The translations under genes were made by a program, and so were the position numbers. From Roseiarcus sp963759955 (GTDB lineage Bacteria; Pseudomonadota; Alphaproteobacteria; Rhizobiales; Beijerinckiaceae), in assembly GCA_963759955.1 (NCBI GenBank), contig CAVXCA010000077.1:1-64000 (forward strand): a stretch of 64,000 nucleotides of DNA. The letters are read 5' to 3'. Under the pieces are notes generated by a model, which did not search any database, was not told the DNA's origin, and saw only the letters and a list, made by a program, of their open reading frames with translations. How positions within the stretch are numbered: position 1 is the stretch's first letter; each line of letters starts with the position of its first letter. Shown here one piece after another: positions 1-7,038 of this stretch.

Positions 1-243
1 GACGGGCGTCTGGAGATGAGCAACAACGCAGCCGAACGCGCGATCCGTCCGCTGACGCTCGGACGTCGCAACTGGACGTTCCTCGGCTCCGACAGCGGCG
101 GCGAGCGGGCGGCGATCTTCTTCACCCTGATCCAGAGCTGCAAGCTCAATGGCGTGAACCCCGAGGCCTATCTCGCCGACTTGATCGGCCGCGTCGGCGA
201 CCATCCGGCAAGCCGTCTCGACGAACTCTTGCCCTGGAAATAG
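1..243 (+). CDS. tnpC: IS66 family transposase, C-terminal fragment
   Basis: This is the last 80 residues of the IS66 DDE transposase (TnpC), which cuts and joins the element's ends during transposition. The frame is open from base 1, so the gene starts upstream of the window. The visible part contains the end of the catalytic core (the NNAAERAIRP segment, which carries the final acidic residue region) followed by the IS66 C-terminal domain (GSDSGGERAA, then KLNGVNPEAYLADL and DELLPW). Nothing in this stretch is broken. Whether the element is active cannot be judged without its left part, including tnpA and tnpB. Confidence 0.93.
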   Translation, partial: DGRLEMSNNAAERAIRPLTLGRRNWTFLGSDSGGERAAIFFTLIQSCKLNGVNPEAYLADLIGRVGDHPASRLDELLPWK

Positions 244-271
244 GACGCACAAGTCGCTTAAACTGCGCCCT

Positions 272-872
272 ATGCCCAACCGATCCGTCGCCGTGCTGAA
301 GATTACGCTCGACCACGTCGAGCCCAAAGTGATGCGACGCATCGTCGTGCCCGCCGACATCCGTTTGGATCGGCTGCATCTGGCGATCCAGGCCGCCATG
401 GGCTGGACCAACTCGCATCTCTACGAGTTCCGCATCGGCGAGGCCGTGGGCGAACCCGACCCTCGACGGCGTCTACGAGGGGCCGCTGGACGCCAAGAAG
501 GGACGTCTCCGCGCCGTGCTGGTTGACGCGGGCCGCAGGACCTTCAGTTATCTCTACGACTTCGGCGACGGCTGGTCTCACACCGTCAAGCTCGAAAAGA
601 TCGTGCCGATGATCGAGGGCGAGCCAAGTCTGCTCCTCCTCGAAGCTGTTGGCCGCTGCCCGCCTGAAGACTGCGGCGGCTCGCCAGGTTACGAAAGACT
701 GCTGGAAATCCTCGCCGATCCCGACGACGAGGAACACGACGAAACGCTCACTTGGTGCGGCAGCCGTTTCGATCCAACTCGCGCCGACGTCTCGGCGCTC
801 GAAGCCGACATCGATCGTCTCGCTCGCCGCTGGAGCCCGCGTCCGCGCGCCGCAGCCAAGCCGCAAGCCTGA
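272..872 (+). pseudogene. plasmid pRiA4b ORF-3 family protein, frameshifted passenger gene
   Basis: Two overlapping frames together give one pRiA4b ORF-3-like protein (PF07929). The first (from 272) has the N-terminal half, including VMRRIVVPADIRLDRLH and AAMGWTNSHLYEFRIG. The second frame, one base on, has LDGVYEGPLDAKKG and then YLYDFGDGWSHTVKLEKI and CPPEDCGGSPGYERLLEIL. The frames join at a C-rich stretch near 458-464, and deleting one base there restores a continuous protein of about 199 residues. The gene lies 28 bp after the transposase and before the right terminal repeat, so it is a passenger of the IS66 element. The function of this family is unknown. A sequencing error in the C run cannot be excluded. 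Confidence 0.8.
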
Positions 873-876
873 TCCG

Positions 877-896
877 CGGTCATAACCGGGCGCTTA
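877..896. repeat. IS66 right terminal inverted repeat
   Basis: The 20 bases end in CGCTTAC. Read on the minus strand they begin GTAAGCGCCCGG, matching the GTAAGCG start typical of IS66-family ends. The site lies 5 bp after the stop codon of the passenger gene. The partner repeat is outside the window. Confidence 0.65.
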
Positions 897-1138
897 CGCT
901 GAATCCGGCTTTCGCGCCGGCAATCGCCGGCGAATGGTTGCGACGCATGTTCATGAATAGCCTCATCTGACGATCGGTGACGTGTCTGCCAGGCAAAAAG
1001 TCGGTCCCCTCGAAAGAGAAAGCCGACCCCTTATCCAGCCGCCGTTACCGCCAGACGAGACCTCTCGGGCGCTCGCCGCCGCCGCGGGGGTGTCTACGGT
1101 CGGGCTACGCCCTTCCTTCGTCACCCCCGCGGCGGCGC

Positions 1139-1182
1139 ATTCTCATCCTGATTGTCGCGGGATTCTCACCTTGATTGTCGCG
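1139..1182. repeat. two 21-nt direct repeats, possible IS end remnant
   Basis: Two copies of a 21-nt sequence (ATTCTCAyCyTGATTGTCGCG) lie at 1139-1159 and 1162-1182, 23 nt apart and differing at two positions. Closely spaced repeats of this kind are found at the ends of IS21-family elements, where the transposase binds. No IS21 gene (istA or istB) is visible nearby, so this is at most a remnant end. Confidence 0.4.
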
Positions 1183-1364
1183 CCGCACCAGCGAGAATTT
1201 CGGACACCGTGCTCCTGTAACGCTTTTGGCCAGCTTGCGGAGCTGGATCGACGGTGCTTCCGTTTCCTTCTCGCTGTCTCTTTGGGCTCTCGCGGTTCGC
1301 GAGAACGTCGTTCGCTGCGGCGCCCCTGTAAGGCGACGCCGGCAAGCTGACAAAAGGAAGCGAC

Positions 1365-1460
1365 ATGAAAAACGTGCTTATCTCATGCGCAGCGGCATGT
1401 TGCGTCGTCATCGGCACTATCGGCGTCAACGTCGCGATGTCCGCCCCGGCGGCGGCATGA
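1365..1460 (+). CDS. possible 31-residue hydrophobic peptide
   Basis: An ATG stands 4 bases after a good ribosome-binding site (AAGGAAG, 1354-1360). It opens a 31-codon frame encoding a single hydrophobic segment with three cysteines, followed by a small-residue tail (SAPAAA) that looks like a signal-peptidase site. It could be a tiny exported or membrane peptide. It could equally be the surviving signal peptide of a decayed secreted protein, since the frame stops just where the mature protein would begin. I recognise no family. Confidence 0.35.
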   Translation: MKNVLISCAAACCVVIGTIGVNVAMSAPAAA

Positions 1461-1725
1461 CAAAATATTTATATCAAAATTCCCGGGCTTGCGGAACTCG
1501 CCCACGTCTTGCGAGGTCTTGCGACCGAGCCGCGGGGCCGGGCGTTCTCGCCGCCGGGTCACGCGGCCCTCAGCGCAGCTCACACGAGACGGTGACTGGG
1601 ACCAAGCCGATCGGCGCTCGCCGTTGGGGGGCGCAAGAGTGGCCGAGATCGCCATTGCCGCTGGAAGAGCGGCGGCCGATGCGACGCTTGTCGTTTGTTC
1701 CCTCGCCCGCAAAAGGCGCCCGGCG

Positions 1726-1932
1726 CTATGCTCGATGCGGATGGATATGAGCGCTGCACCTCGGCGTCGTCACCAATTCCAACGACTCCGGCGCAAGCGT
1801 CAGCTCTCCCTTCTTGCTTCCGTCTGACCATTCGCAAAGGACGCCAGCGGCGGACACGCCCTTGACGGTCATCAGGCGGCCCGCCGGTCCCCTCAATCTG
1901 ACCACGTCCCCTGGATTGAGCCCAGCATCCAT
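1726..1932 (-). CDS. small DUF2158 (YodC-like) protein
   Basis: This 68-residue protein has the layout of the DUF2158/YodC family: GDVVRLRGPAGRLMTVKGV at residues 8-26, then a short strand region with LCEWSDGSKKGE at about 32-43. The family is a small SH3-like fold of unknown function, often found near mobile or accessory DNA. The final 15 residues (after LELV) look non-conserved and rich in His and Arg. A GAGG just upstream of the start could serve as its ribosome-binding site. It lies alone between a gene-poor region and a tRNA gene. Confidence 0.65.
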   Translation of the reverse strand: MDAGLNPGDVVRLRGPAGRLMTVKGVSAAGVLCEWSDGSKKGELTLAPESLELVTTPRCSAHIHPHRA

Positions 1933-2056
1933 CGCGCCTCACGATCCTTTCCCGCCCCAAGGCTGGTCAGCATATCCTTGGCCTGCCCCAGTTGCAAAAC
2001 GAGCCGAGGCAACCACAATTGCGGCTTTCACAAGATATTGATATTATAGAGAAAAA

Positions 2057-2134
2057 TGGTCGGAGTGGCGGGATTCGAACCCACGACCCCTTGTCCCCCA
2101 GACAAGTGCGCTAACCGGGCTGCGCTACACTCCG
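2057..2134 (-). tRNA. tRNA-Pro (GGG anticodon)
   Basis: The minus strand folds as a complete cloverleaf. The acceptor is CGGAGTG paired with CACTCCG. The anticodon arm is CTTGT-CTGGGGG-ACAAG, giving anticodon GGG. The T arm contains GTTCGAATC, and the CCA end is encoded. Anticodon GGG reads proline codon CCC. tRNA-Pro next to the MerR-like gene and ihfA is a common Rhizobiales arrangement, so this is a chromosomal backbone marker. Confidence 0.97.
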
Positions 2135-2200
2135 ACGAAGCGCCTTATAGGCAAGGCGAGCGGCGCTGGCAATGCGCAGAAACGCGATCGCGAGACGATC

Positions 2201-2677
2201 TCAAGGTCCGCGCGCCTGCGCGAGAATTCTCTCCGCCTCGCGCAAATCGGCCTGGATCGCGCGCAACGCCGCCAAATCCGTGCCCCGCGCGGGTCGCGGA
2301 CCAACGGCCGGCGCCGGCGGTTCGTCGCTCGCCGCGACGCTCTCGCGCGAACCTTCCAGGCTCGCGCGCGGCTCGTCGCTACGAGGCGGCGGCGGCTCAC
2401 TCGGGCCTCGCGCGGCGCTCCTGACGAGGCCGGGAACGCCCTGCTCGCGCAGCAGCTTCTGCACGCCTTTGATCGTGTAGCCTTGGCCGTAGAGCAGCTC
2501 TTTGATCGCGCGTAAGAGCTCGATGTCGTCGGGACGATAGTAGCGCCGCCCGCCGCCGCGCTTGAGCGGCTTGATCTGCGGAAATCGTGTTTCCCAGAAC
2601 CGCAGCACGTGCTGCGGCAGGTCCATGTCTTCGGCGACTTCGCTGATCGTACGGAAGGCTTCGGGGCTCTTGTCCAT
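2201..2677 (-). CDS. MerR-family transcriptional regulator downstream of ihfA
   Basis: This 158-residue protein has an N-terminal MerR-type winged helix-turn-helix (FRTISEVAEDMDLPQHVLRF at residues 8-27, then GGGRRYYRPDDIELLRAI at 41-58). A linker rich in Pro, Ser and Arg follows, and then a short C-terminal helix (LRAIQADLREAERILAQ). No metal- or drug-binding cysteines are present. Alphaproteobacteria carry this gene directly after ihfA, and its target is not established. It starts 34 bp after the ihfA stop codon, so the two are probably co-transcribed. Confidence 0.88.
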   Translation of the reverse strand: MDKSPEAFRTISEVAEDMDLPQHVLRFWETRFPQIKPLKRGGGRRYYRPDDIELLRAIKELLYGQGYTIKGVQKLLREQGVPGLVRSAARGPSEPPPPRSDEPRASLEGSRESVAASDEPPAPAVGPRPARGTDLAALRAIQADLREAERILAQARGP

Positions 2678-2711
2678 GGCGCTCCAGCCGCGTCGCGGCG
2701 TCCCCTACCCT

Positions 2712-3053
2712 TCAGTTCACGCTTTCACGAACGACGGGCTCTGCGTTGATCCGCGACTTCAAAACGTTGGACGGCTTGAAGACCATCACGCGGCGCGGCA
2801 GGATCGGCACTTCCACGCCCGTCTTCGGGTTGCGTCCAATGCGTTGGCCTTTCGAACGCACGACGAACGAGCCGAACGACGACAGCTTCACCGTCTCGCC
2901 GCGCGCAGCCGCGTCGCAAATCTCGTCGAGAACGGCCTGAACCAGTTCGGCCAACTCGGTGCGCGACAGCCCGACGCGATGATAGACGACTTCGGACAAG
3001 TCGGCGCGGGTCACGGTCCGCCCAGACGGACGGTCGTTCTTTGCTTCGGACAT
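2712..3053 (-). CDS. ihfA: integration host factor subunit alpha
   Basis: IHF-alpha pairs with IHF-beta to bind and sharply bend DNA in recombination, replication and transcription. The 113-residue protein has the HU/IHF fold: TVTRADLSEVVYHRVGLSR at the N-terminus, GETVKLSSFGSFVVRSKGQR in the body, the DNA-intercalating loop RIGRNPKTGVEVPI, then RRVMVFKPSNVLKSRIN. The frame is open further upstream, but I start at MSEAKND because GGGGGTG lies just before that ATG. In many relatives fabH and plsX lie upstream. Here the upstream neighbour is a divergent SDR gene. Confidence 0.95.
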   Translation of the reverse strand: MSEAKNDRPSGRTVTRADLSEVVYHRVGLSRTELAELVQAVLDEICDAAARGETVKLSSFGSFVVRSKGQRIGRNPKTGVEVPILPRRVMVFKPSNVLKSRINAEPVVRESVN

Positions 3054-3339
3054 GACACCCCCAAACACGCTCACGACGGCGTACGCCGTGCGGACCTCGC
3101 CCGCCTGGAACAGCGCAAATGCTCGAAAAAGAAGGTTGAACGCCGCGATCTGAAAAACAACGTTACACCAAAACCCGATCGCGAGGGAAGTCGTTTGCCG
3201 GGCTCTCGACCGTGCCGCGACGCCTCGTCGCATTCCCGATCTCCGGCGAATATCCGAAATCGGCCATGGCGTTCGGCCGCGCAGCCTGCTACGCGGCTTC
3301 GGCCCCGGCGCGTCGGGGCGGCCCCGTTCAGGAAAGCGC

Positions 3340-4110
3340 ATGAGCCCTTCGCCGGAAGACCCTGACAGCCGCGTCGCCCTGGTGACCGGCGCCTCGCGCG
3401 GCATTGGCCGGGCCGTCGCCCTCGCCCTCGCCGGCTCCGGCGTTCACGTCGTCGCCCTCGCGCGCACCCAGGGAGCGCTCGAAGAACTCGACGACGCGAT
3501 TCGCGCGCTGCGTCCGGGGGTGGAAAATCCCGCGACCTTGGTTCCCTGCGATCTTCGCGACCACGCGGCGATCGACCGGTTGGGAGAAGCCCTCTATCGT
3601 CGCTGGGGCCGTCTCGACGCCTTCGTGGGCAACGCCGGCGCACTTGGGCCGTTGTCCCCGCTGCATCACGTCGAACCCAAGCAATGGGACGACGTCTTCA
3701 ACCTCAACGTCACCGCCAACTGGCGCCTGATCCGCGCGCTCGATCCGCTGCTGCGCCAATCCTCGGCCGGGCGGGTCGTCTTCATCACCTCCGCAGCGGC
3801 GAGCCGCGCGGAGCTGCGCGCCTATTGGGGCCCTTACGCGGTTTCCAAGGCGGCGCTCGACGCGCTCGCGCGCACCTACGCCGCCGAAACCGTCAACACC
3901 TCGCCGATCCGCGTGATGCTGGTCAACCCCGGCCCGCTGCGCACGCGCATGCGCGCGGCCGCGATGCCGGGCGAAGATCCTGCGACCCTGCGCGCGCCAG
4001 AGGAGCTGGCGCCCAAGATCGTCGCGCTCTGCTCGCCCGACTGGCGGGAAACCGGCAAACTGTACGATTTCCCGACGGATCGAGTTATGAGTTTCGCCCC
4101 GCCCGCCTGA
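3340..4110 (+). CDS. SDR family NAD(P)-dependent oxidoreductase
   Basis: This 256-residue classical short-chain dehydrogenase/reductase has the nucleotide-binding motif TGASRGIG at residues 16-23, the NAG motif after FVGNAGALG, a catalytic serine in VVFITSAAAS, and YAVSK as the Tyr-x-x-x-Lys pair. LVNPGPLRTRMR follows. The substrate cannot be told from sequence. It resembles the YciK-like group of SDRs widespread in alphaproteobacteria. It is transcribed away from ihfA across a 286-bp gap, and the hydrolase gene starts 44 bp after its stop. Confidence 0.88.
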   Translation: MSPSPEDPDSRVALVTGASRGIGRAVALALAGSGVHVVALARTQGALEELDDAIRALRPGVENPATLVPCDLRDHAAIDRLGEALYRRWGRLDAFVGNAGALGPLSPLHHVEPKQWDDVFNLNVTANWRLIRALDPLLRQSSAGRVVFITSAAASRAELRAYWGPYAVSKAALDALARTYAAETVNTSPIRVMLVNPGPLRTRMRAAAMPGEDPATLRAPEELAPKIVALCSPDWRETGKLYDFPTDRVMSFAPPA

Positions 4111-4154
4111 GCGCTAGGGCCGTAGGAATTACGCGAGAAGGGTCGCGCGGGCCG

Positions 4155-4859
4155 ATGACGAAGGCGTTGCTCATCATCGACGTGCAGAAGGCAATCCTCG
4201 AGGGAAAAGGAACGCCGGAGCGGCAGCCGCATATCGACGCCGCGCTAAATGGCGCTGTTGCCCGCCTACGATATCTGCAAGACAAAGCTCGCATGGCGGG
4301 CGCGCCGATCGTGATGGTGCAGCACGACGGCGGCGAGGGGCATCGATTGGCTGTCGGCTCCGACGGATGGGCCATTCGCGACGAAGTGGCGCCCGTCGCC
4401 GGCGACGCGGTCGTCCACAAGAGCAGCTGCGACGCGTTCTTCGAAACCGACCTCGCCGATCGCCTGCGCGAGCGATCCGTCACGCATCTCGTGGTCGGCG
4501 GATGCATGACGCAATTCTGCATCGACACCACGGTCCGCCGCGCGGTTTCGCTCGGCTATGACGTGACGCTGATTTCCGACGGCCATTCGACAGCGGATAT
4601 GGGCAGTCTGACATTTTCCCAGATCATTGCGCATCATAACGCGACACTCGACGGCTTCGACGCGGGGAGCCATTCCGCAAGAGTTCCGCTCGGCGAACGA
4701 GATTGCGTTCTGACGCGAGCGTCTCGCGTTCTTCGGGATGATCGCCATACTGATTTTTCGTCGCAAGACGGGTTAGGCGGTTGGATTTTCAAAGCCTGCC
4801 CCTGTCATAGTCCCGCTGGGAGACTGCATGCCGAGATCGCTTCCGCGTACGCGCGATGA
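4155..4859 (+). CDS. isochorismatase-fold cysteine hydrolase, 3' end apparently frameshifted
   Basis: The first ~180 residues are a normal cysteine hydrolase of the isochorismatase superfamily: ALLIIDVQKAIL (catalytic Asp), KSSCDAFFETDL (Lys region), and VGGCMTQFCIDTTVR with the nucleophilic Cys. Family members usually end about residue 185. Here the frame runs on for about 50 unrelated residues and overlaps the next gene by 32 bp. In the +1 frame the sequence reads SANEIAF then stop at 4712-4714, which looks like the expected C-terminus. A one-base insertion between about 4660 and 4690 is therefore likely, either real or a sequencing error. The substrate is unknown. The active site itself is intact. 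Confidence 0.8.
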   Translation: MTKALLIIDVQKAILEGKGTPERQPHIDAALNGAVARLRYLQDKARMAGAPIVMVQHDGGEGHRLAVGSDGWAIRDEVAPVAGDAVVHKSSCDAFFETDLADRLRERSVTHLVVGGCMTQFCIDTTVRRAVSLGYDVTLISDGHSTADMGSLTFSQIIAHHNATLDGFDAGSHSARVPLGERDCVLTRASRVLRDDRHTDFSSQDGLGGWIFKACPCHSPAGRLHAEIASAYAR

Positions 4860-5886
4860 ATTCCTTTCGTCGTTGAATGAAACAGAGCTTCCTGAGAATG
4901 CCGTTGCGCGTCTCGCCGCTCGGGCGCGCCCTGCCGTTCTCCTGACGACAGCGCCCGCTGACGAGGGAGAAATCCCGCTCGGCGCGAGCAAGCTCGGCGG
5001 CGCGCCTGACTTGCCGCGCGGCACGGCATGGCCGGAGCGGCCGCCTTATCCCGATGCACCGGCGAGGGCCGGATACCATCGCAAGCACGCGGCGCGCCTC
5101 CTTGCTGATTCAAAGAAGCCCGGCTCGTGGATGACGCCCAAACAAGGCGAACGCTACAGCCTCGAGGCCCTCGCCATGGCCGACGCGATCGAGACGTCTT
5201 TTCCCCTAGCCTTTTTCGGCCAGTTCGACCTTGCCTCCCTGTCGGCGGAGCAAGGGTTTGATACGGCGTTTCCGAGCGAAGGGCGCCTTTTGCTCTTTTA
5301 CGATTATTGGGTGAAACCGGAAGAATTCACGCCGGAAGCCTCTGTCGGTTGGCTCCTTCTCTGGGATCGAAGCCCCGTCTCCGGCCTTGCTCGCGCGTCG
5401 ATCCCCAATGCGCTCTCGGTGATTTCCACCGACGAATGGAACTGTGTCTTTCGTCCGGCTCGAATCGGCGCCCGCACGGTCCTCACGCCGATGCCGCCGA
5501 ACGATAAATCCTGGGACGCCTTTTCGCTCGACGACGACGAGGCGCTGACGGCTTATCGAGACTGGCTTTCGCAATTCGGTTCGCCTGATGCGCCCGCGGG
5601 CGAGAATCATCAGTTCGGCGGCTTTCCAAGACCGCTGCAGAACGGTCTTCAGAGCCGCTGCCAACTCGCGGCCAATGGAATCAATTGCGGACGAAGCGAG
5701 GCGTGGGAAACCGACGCCGCCAAGGAACTCCTGGAGTTCTCGAAGGATTGGCGGCTGGTCCTACAAATCGGCGTCGACGAAAATGCCGGGATACCCGAGC
5801 CGGGCGCGTACTATGTCATGATGCGCGACCAAGACATCGCCGCGCGCCGGTTCGATCGAGCCAGGGTGACCTTTCAGTGCGATTAG
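4828..5886 (+). CDS. DUF1963 domain-containing protein
   Basis: This 352-residue protein matches the DUF1963 (YwqG-like) family: SKLGGAPDLPRGTAWPE near residue 55-70, FFGQFDLASL, GRLLLFYDYW, and HQFGGFPRPLQ with WRLVLQIGVDEN near the end. Members act on no known substrate and are often exchanged between genomes. GGGAGAC lies just before the ATG. The start falls inside the extended tail of the preceding hydrolase. That overlap disappears if the hydrolase ends at its likely original stop at 4714. Confidence 0.85.
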   Translation: MPRSLPRTRDEFLSSLNETELPENAVARLAARARPAVLLTTAPADEGEIPLGASKLGGAPDLPRGTAWPERPPYPDAPARAGYHRKHAARLLADSKKPGSWMTPKQGERYSLEALAMADAIETSFPLAFFGQFDLASLSAEQGFDTAFPSEGRLLLFYDYWVKPEEFTPEASVGWLLLWDRSPVSGLARASIPNALSVISTDEWNCVFRPARIGARTVLTPMPPNDKSWDAFSLDDDEALTAYRDWLSQFGSPDAPAGENHQFGGFPRPLQNGLQSRCQLAANGINCGRSEAWETDAAKELLEFSKDWRLVLQIGVDENAGIPEPGAYYVMMRDQDIAARRFDRARVTFQCD

Positions 5887-6217
5887 AGCAGCTGTCGAAG
5901 AACTCCCGATATTGGCGTTCGAGGTTGCGTCCTTGAGACCGCGCGGACCGTCCCGTCGCAAGGCTTAGTGGTCAAAGACGAAGTTTTCGGACCGATTTTC
6001 CTTGCGCTTCGTCCGCGCTCGTTTATAAGCGCGCGACCGAAGCGTCCCGCTGGGGGCTGAACGGAAGGCCGTGGCCGAACTTCATCGGTTCGGACGTGGC
6101 AGGGCGAAACGCCCGGCTTCCCGTGTTCCCGCCTTCGAACGATCCGCCTCGAGCCTTTCCAACGGGCTCGAAGGGCTCAGCGTGGGACGCCTCGCAACGG
6201 CAAAGGAAAGGCTCATC
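5887..6217. other. rpsF leader region
   Basis: This 331-bp gap has no convincing gene. It must contain the promoter and leader of the rpsF operon. A hairpin with arms CGAGCC and GGCTCG is visible at 6150-6170, about 50 nt before rpsF. In other bacteria the S6-S18 complex represses its own operon by binding a hairpin in this leader. I cannot show that this hairpin has the required binding site. Confidence 0.35.
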
Positions 6218-6676
6218 ATGGCTCTTTACGAGCATGTCTATTTGGCGCGTCAGGACGTGACCGCGCCGCAAGTCGAAGCGCTGACGGAACAGCTCAAGTC
6301 CACCATCGCCGCCAACGGCGGCTCGGTCTCCAAGGTCGAGGCGTGGGGCCTGAAGTCGCTCGCGTTCCGCATCAAGAAGAACCGCAAGGCCTATTTTACG
6401 CTGCTCAACATCGACGCGCCGCCGCCGGCGATCGTCGAATTGGAGCGTCAGCTCGGCCTCAACGAAGACGTCATCCGCTATCTCACGCTGCGCGTCGACG
6501 AACACGAAGCCGGCCCCTCCGCGATGCTGCGCAAGCGCGAGGACGGCGAGCGCGAAGAGCGCGGCGGCCGCGGCCCGCGCGGCGACCGCCCCGATCGTGG
6601 CGATCGTCCTGATCGCGGCGAGCGTCCCGACCGTCCCCGTCGTCCGCGTGACGACGCCCAAGCTGGAGCATTCTGA
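6218..6676 (+). CDS. rpsF: 30S ribosomal protein S6 (bS6)
   Basis: bS6 sits in the platform of the small ribosomal subunit, bound to bS18. The 152-residue protein starts MALYEHVYLARQDVT and has the family core SKVEAWGLKSLAFRIKKNRKA-type segment (about residues 42-60) and DEDVIRYLTLRV-like NEDVIRYLTLRVDEHE. The C-terminal ~45 residues are an Arg/Gly/Asp-rich low-complexity tail with repeated DRPDRG units, as commonly found in alphaproteobacterial S6. AAAGGAAAG upstream fixes the start. Its stop overlaps the rpsR start (TGATG). Confidence 0.96.
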   Translation: MALYEHVYLARQDVTAPQVEALTEQLKSTIAANGGSVSKVEAWGLKSLAFRIKKNRKAYFTLLNIDAPPPAIVELERQLGLNEDVIRYLTLRVDEHEAGPSAMLRKREDGEREERGGRGPRGDRPDRGDRPDRGERPDRPRRPRDDAQAGAF

Positions 6677-6912
6677 TGGCGACCGCGCCCCGCCGCCCCT
6701 TCTTCCGCCGCCGCAAGTCCTGCCCGTTCACGGGCGCCAATGCGCCCAAGATCGACTACAAGGACACCCGCCTGTTGTCGCGGTATATCTCCGAGCGCGG
6801 CAAGATCGTGCCCTCGCGCATCACCGCGGTGTGCGCGGCCAAACAGCGCGAGCTCGCTCAGGCGATCAAGCGCGCGCGTTTCCTCGGCCTGCTGCCCTAC
6901 GTCATTCGTTGA
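6676..6912 (+). CDS. rpsR: 30S ribosomal protein S18 (bS18)
   Basis: This is the 78-residue bS18, the partner of bS6 in the 30S platform. Visible family segments are FFRRRKSCPFTGANAPKIDY, LSRYISERGKIVPSRITAVC and KQRELAQAIKRARFLGLLPYV. The start codon overlaps the rpsF stop by one base, showing translational coupling. It keeps the single N-terminal Cys of CPF-type S18. Confidence 0.97.
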   Translation: MATAPRRPFFRRRKSCPFTGANAPKIDYKDTRLLSRYISERGKIVPSRITAVCAAKQRELAQAIKRARFLGLLPYVIR

Positions 6913-6949
6913 CCGACGCCGGCGCGCCATCCGCGCCAATGACAAATAG

Positions 6950-6978
6950 TCCCGCGCGGGTGATCTTGACGCGCGGGA
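6950..6978 (+). other. GC-rich hairpin between rpsR and the DUF2232 gene
   Basis: TCCCGCGCG (6950-6958) can pair with CGCGCGGGA (6970-6978) around an 11-nt loop. No T-run follows, so it is not a standard terminator. It lies in the 126-bp gap after rpsR and could protect the rpsF-rpsR mRNA 3' end or reduce expression of the membrane-protein gene that follows. Confidence 0.4.
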
Positions 6979-7038
6979 CGAGTTGGGAAGGGCGGATCGC
7001 TCCGGCCTTTCCCTAACCGCCTGGAGCCGCGGGACAGC

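Larger units (their letters stand above)
1..896 (+). mobile_element. IS66-family insertion sequence, right part
   Basis: The window opens inside the end of an IS66 transposase gene. A second gene (pRiA4b ORF-3-like) follows, and then comes a sequence whose reverse complement starts GTAAGCG and runs into CCGGTTATGACC, which is the form of an IS66 terminal inverted repeat. I place the right end at 896. The bases after it (gctgaatc, 897-904) would be one copy of the 8-bp target duplication, but the other copy and the left end are outside the window. The transposase and the terminal repeat are seen in the sequence. The exact boundary is an inference from the family pattern. Confidence 0.75.
897..1725. 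other. gene-poor region next to the IS66 element
   Basis: This stretch has no convincing long gene. It holds a pair of 21-nt direct repeats (1139-1182) that resemble insertion-sequence end repeats and one possible 31-codon gene (1365-1460). An unusually A+T-rich patch follows that ORF (about 1460-1485). The longer open frames here overlap one another on both strands and look like composition effects. It is probably a site of repeated insertion and decay. Confidence 0.5.

Noticed and set aside
6950..6978. Rho-independent terminator after rpsR
   Set aside because: The stem is strong but no T-run follows, and rpsR-DUF2232-rplI is a conserved co-directional group.
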